A DNA stretch of 22,317 bases. Source: Mesostigma viride (lineage: Eukaryota > Streptophyta > Mesostigmatophyceae > Mesostigmatales > Mesostigmataceae). Below, piece after piece: positions 20,548 through 22,317 of the stretch (its first letter is position 1; each line of letters starts with the position of its first letter). The position numbers and the translations under genes are program-made. Location: positions 1 through 22,317 of the forward strand of contig RPFO01000140.1 of NCBI GenBank assembly GCA_009746045.1, written 5' to 3'. The notes beneath the pieces were generated by a model. That model did not search any database, was not told where the DNA came from, and saw only the letters and a list, made by a program, of their open reading frames with translations.

Positions 20548-22317
20548 GGTGGCGTGATCACTTGGGTGGATGGCGCGCGATCCTCCGGTGGCGCGTGATC
20601 ACTTGGGTGGATGGCGCGCGATTCCTCCGGTGGCGCGTGATCACTTGGGTGGATGGCGCGCGATTCCTCCGGTGGCGCGTGATCACTTGGGTGGATGGCG
20701 CGCGATTCCTCGGTGGCGCGTGATCACTTGGGTGGATGGCGCGCGATTCCTCCGGTGGCGCGTGATCACTTGGGTGGATGGCGCGCGATTCCTCCGGTGG
20801 CGCGTGATCACTTGGGTGGATGGCGCGCGATTCCTCCGGTGGCGCGTGATCACTTGGTGGATGGCGCGCGATTCCTCCGGTGGCGCGTGATCACTTGGGT
20901 GGATGGCGCGCGATTCTCCGGTGGCGCGTGATCACTTGGGTGGATGGCGCGCGATTCCTCCGGTGGCGCGTGATCACTTGGGTGGATGGCGCGCGATTCC
21001 TCCGGTGGCGCGTGATCACTTGGGTGGATGGCGCGCGATTCCTCCGGTGGCGCGTGATCACTTGGGTGGATGGCGCGCGATTCTCCGGTGCGCGTGATCA
21101 CTTGGGTGGATGGCGCGCGATTCCTCCGGTGGCGCGTGATCACTTGGGTGGATGGCGCGCGATTCCTCCGGTGGCGCGTGATCACTTGGGTGGATGGCGC
21201 GCGATTCCTCCGGTGGCGCGTGATCACTTGGGTGGATGGCGCGCGATTCCTCCGGTGGCGCGTGATCACTTGTGGTGGATGGCGCGCGATTCCTCCGGTG
21301 GCGCGTGATCACTTGGGTGGTGGCGCGCGATTCCTCCGGTGGCGCGTGATCACTTGGGTGGATGGCGCGCGATTCCTCCGGTGGCGCGTGATCACTTGGG
21401 TGGATGGCGCGCGATTCCTCCGGTGGCGCGTGATCACTTGGGTGGATGGCGCGCGATTCCTCCGGTGGCGCGTGATCACTTGGGTGGATGGCGCGCGATT
21501 CCTCCGGTGCGCGTGATCACTTGGGTGGATGGCGCGCGATTCCTCCGGTGGCGCGTGATCACTTGGGTGGATTGGCGCGCGATTCCTCCGGTGGCGCGTG
21601 ATCACTTGGGTGGATGGCGCGATTCCTCCGGTGGCGCGTGATCACTTGGGTGGATGGCGCGCGATTCCTCCGGTGGCGCGTGATCACTTGGGTGGATGGC
21701 GCGCGATTCCTCCGGTGGCGCGTGATCACTTGGGTGGATGGCGCGCGATTCCTCCGGTGGCGCGTGAATCACTTGGGTGGATGGCGCGCGATTCCTCCGG
21801 TGGCGCGTGATCACTTGGGTGGATGGCGCGCGATTCCTCCGGTGGGCGCGTGATCACTTGGGTGGATGGCGCGCGATTCCTCCGGTGGCGCGTGATCACT
21901 TGGGTGGATGGCGCGCGATTCCTCCGGTGGCGCGTGATCACTTGGTGGATGGCGCGCGATTTCCTCCGTGGCGCGTGATCACTTGGGTGGATGGCGCGCG
22001 ATTCCTCCGGTGGCGCGTGATCACTTGGGTGGATGGCGCGCGATTCCTCCGGTGGCGCGTGATCACTTGGGTGGATGGCGCGCGATTCCTCCGGTGGCAG
22101 CGTGATCACTTGGGTGGATGGCGCGCGATTCCTCCGGTGGCGCGTGATCACTTGGGTGGATGGCGCGCGATTCCTCCGGTGGCGCGTGATCACTTGGGTG
22201 GATGGCGCGCGATTCCTCCGGTGGCGCGTGATCACTTGGTGGATGGCGCGCGATCCTCGGTGGCGCGTGATCACTTGGGTGGATGGCGCGCGATTCCTCC
22301 GGTGGCGCGTGATCACT
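20548..22317. repeat. Indel-bearing block: 42 units plus a partial, same consensus
   Basis: Unit starts were traced one by one. Seventeen of 42 units carry 21 small events in total: 1-nt losses or gains mostly in GG, GGG, CC or TT runs, and two 2-nt losses in GCGCGC-like runs. Units starting at 20548, 20671, 20838, 20879, 21046, 21087, 21254, 21297, 21506, 21547, 21590, 21756, 21841, 21926, 21968, 22093 and 22220 are affected. No plain substitution was found. This is the pattern of uncorrected long-read error. Confidence 0.93.

Larger units (their letters stand above)
5680..22317. repeat. 42-nt tandem satellite array, about 396 full copies, running off the right edge
   Basis: The unit begins GGTGGCGCG, has the palindrome GTGATCAC at unit positions 9-16, G-rich CTTGGGTGGATGG in the middle, GCGCGCG at 28-34 and ends ATTCCTCC. 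The composition is 17 G, 11 C, 10 T, 4 A (67% GC), with six CpG per unit counting the junction. The array is strictly head to tail. It fills three quarters of the window and ends in a partial 17-nt unit at 22301-22317, so the true right boundary lies outside. It falls in the presumed intron 9 of the kinesin gene or immediately 3' of it. The function is unknown. Confidence 0.99.

Noticed and set aside
5621-20723. Giant repetitive proteins in four frames, with repeats such as RWRVITWVDGARFL on + and ESRAIHPSDHAPPE on -
   Set aside because: All follow automatically from a stop-poor 42-nt tandem unit whose length is divisible by 3. Four frames are equally open and no flanking domain supports any of them.
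20570-22316. Many shorter open frames near the right end
   Set aside because: These are the same satellite translated in frames that shift at each small indel; none has independent support.
5680-22317. CRISPR array
   Set aside because: The repeats abut directly with no unique spacers, and the setting is eukaryotic with introns.
5680-22317. Telomeric repeat array
   Set aside because: The 42-nt unit does not resemble TTAGGG- or TTTAGGG-type telomere repeats.

Overview
The window looks like nuclear DNA of a eukaryote, most likely a chlorophyte green alga. Short, GC-rich coding exons on the + strand are split by many GT..AG introns, a coding poly-alanine tract is built from GCT codons, and minisatellites sit in the introns. 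The lineage is inferred from style only; nothing in the window identifies a species. No bacterial-type operons, RNA genes or CRISPR loci were found.

Bases 1-5545 hold the 3' part of one kinesin motor gene, reconstructed here as nine exons (A-I): 3-47, 481-597, 915-1021, 1473-1551, 2037-2164, 3672-3764, 4686-4886, 4933-5037 and 5333-5545. Splice phases agree at each internal junction and the motor reads through continuously: switch I (NMASSRSH), switch II (DLAGSE), the SKLT microtubule-binding element, the last motor strand, then a short coiled-coil neck and a low-complexity tail. The P-loop half of the motor lies left of the window. One frame break in exon G (4810-4853) must be resolved either by one missing base in a G run or by a 44-nt micro-intron.

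The introns carry small tandem repeats. Intron 3 has a pyrimidine-rich 24-nt unit x3 and intron 5 has a 24-nt unit x15. Exon I carries (GCT)13.

From 5680 to the window end (over 16.6 kb, three quarters of the window) there is one head-to-tail array of a 42-nt unit, about 396 full copies. It starts 134 nt after the last recognised exon and so lies in the next intron or just 3' of the gene. Copies 2-354 show no differences that I could see. From 20548 to the end the units carry 21 small indels and no substitutions, which looks like unpolished long-read sequence rather than biological divergence. Because 42 is divisible by 3 and each strand has a stop in only one frame, the array creates four overlapping ~5,000-codon open frames that should not be called genes.

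The main points of interest are the scale and homogeneity of the array beside or inside a kinesin gene, its internal two-part structure, and the sharp quality boundary near 20.55 kb.
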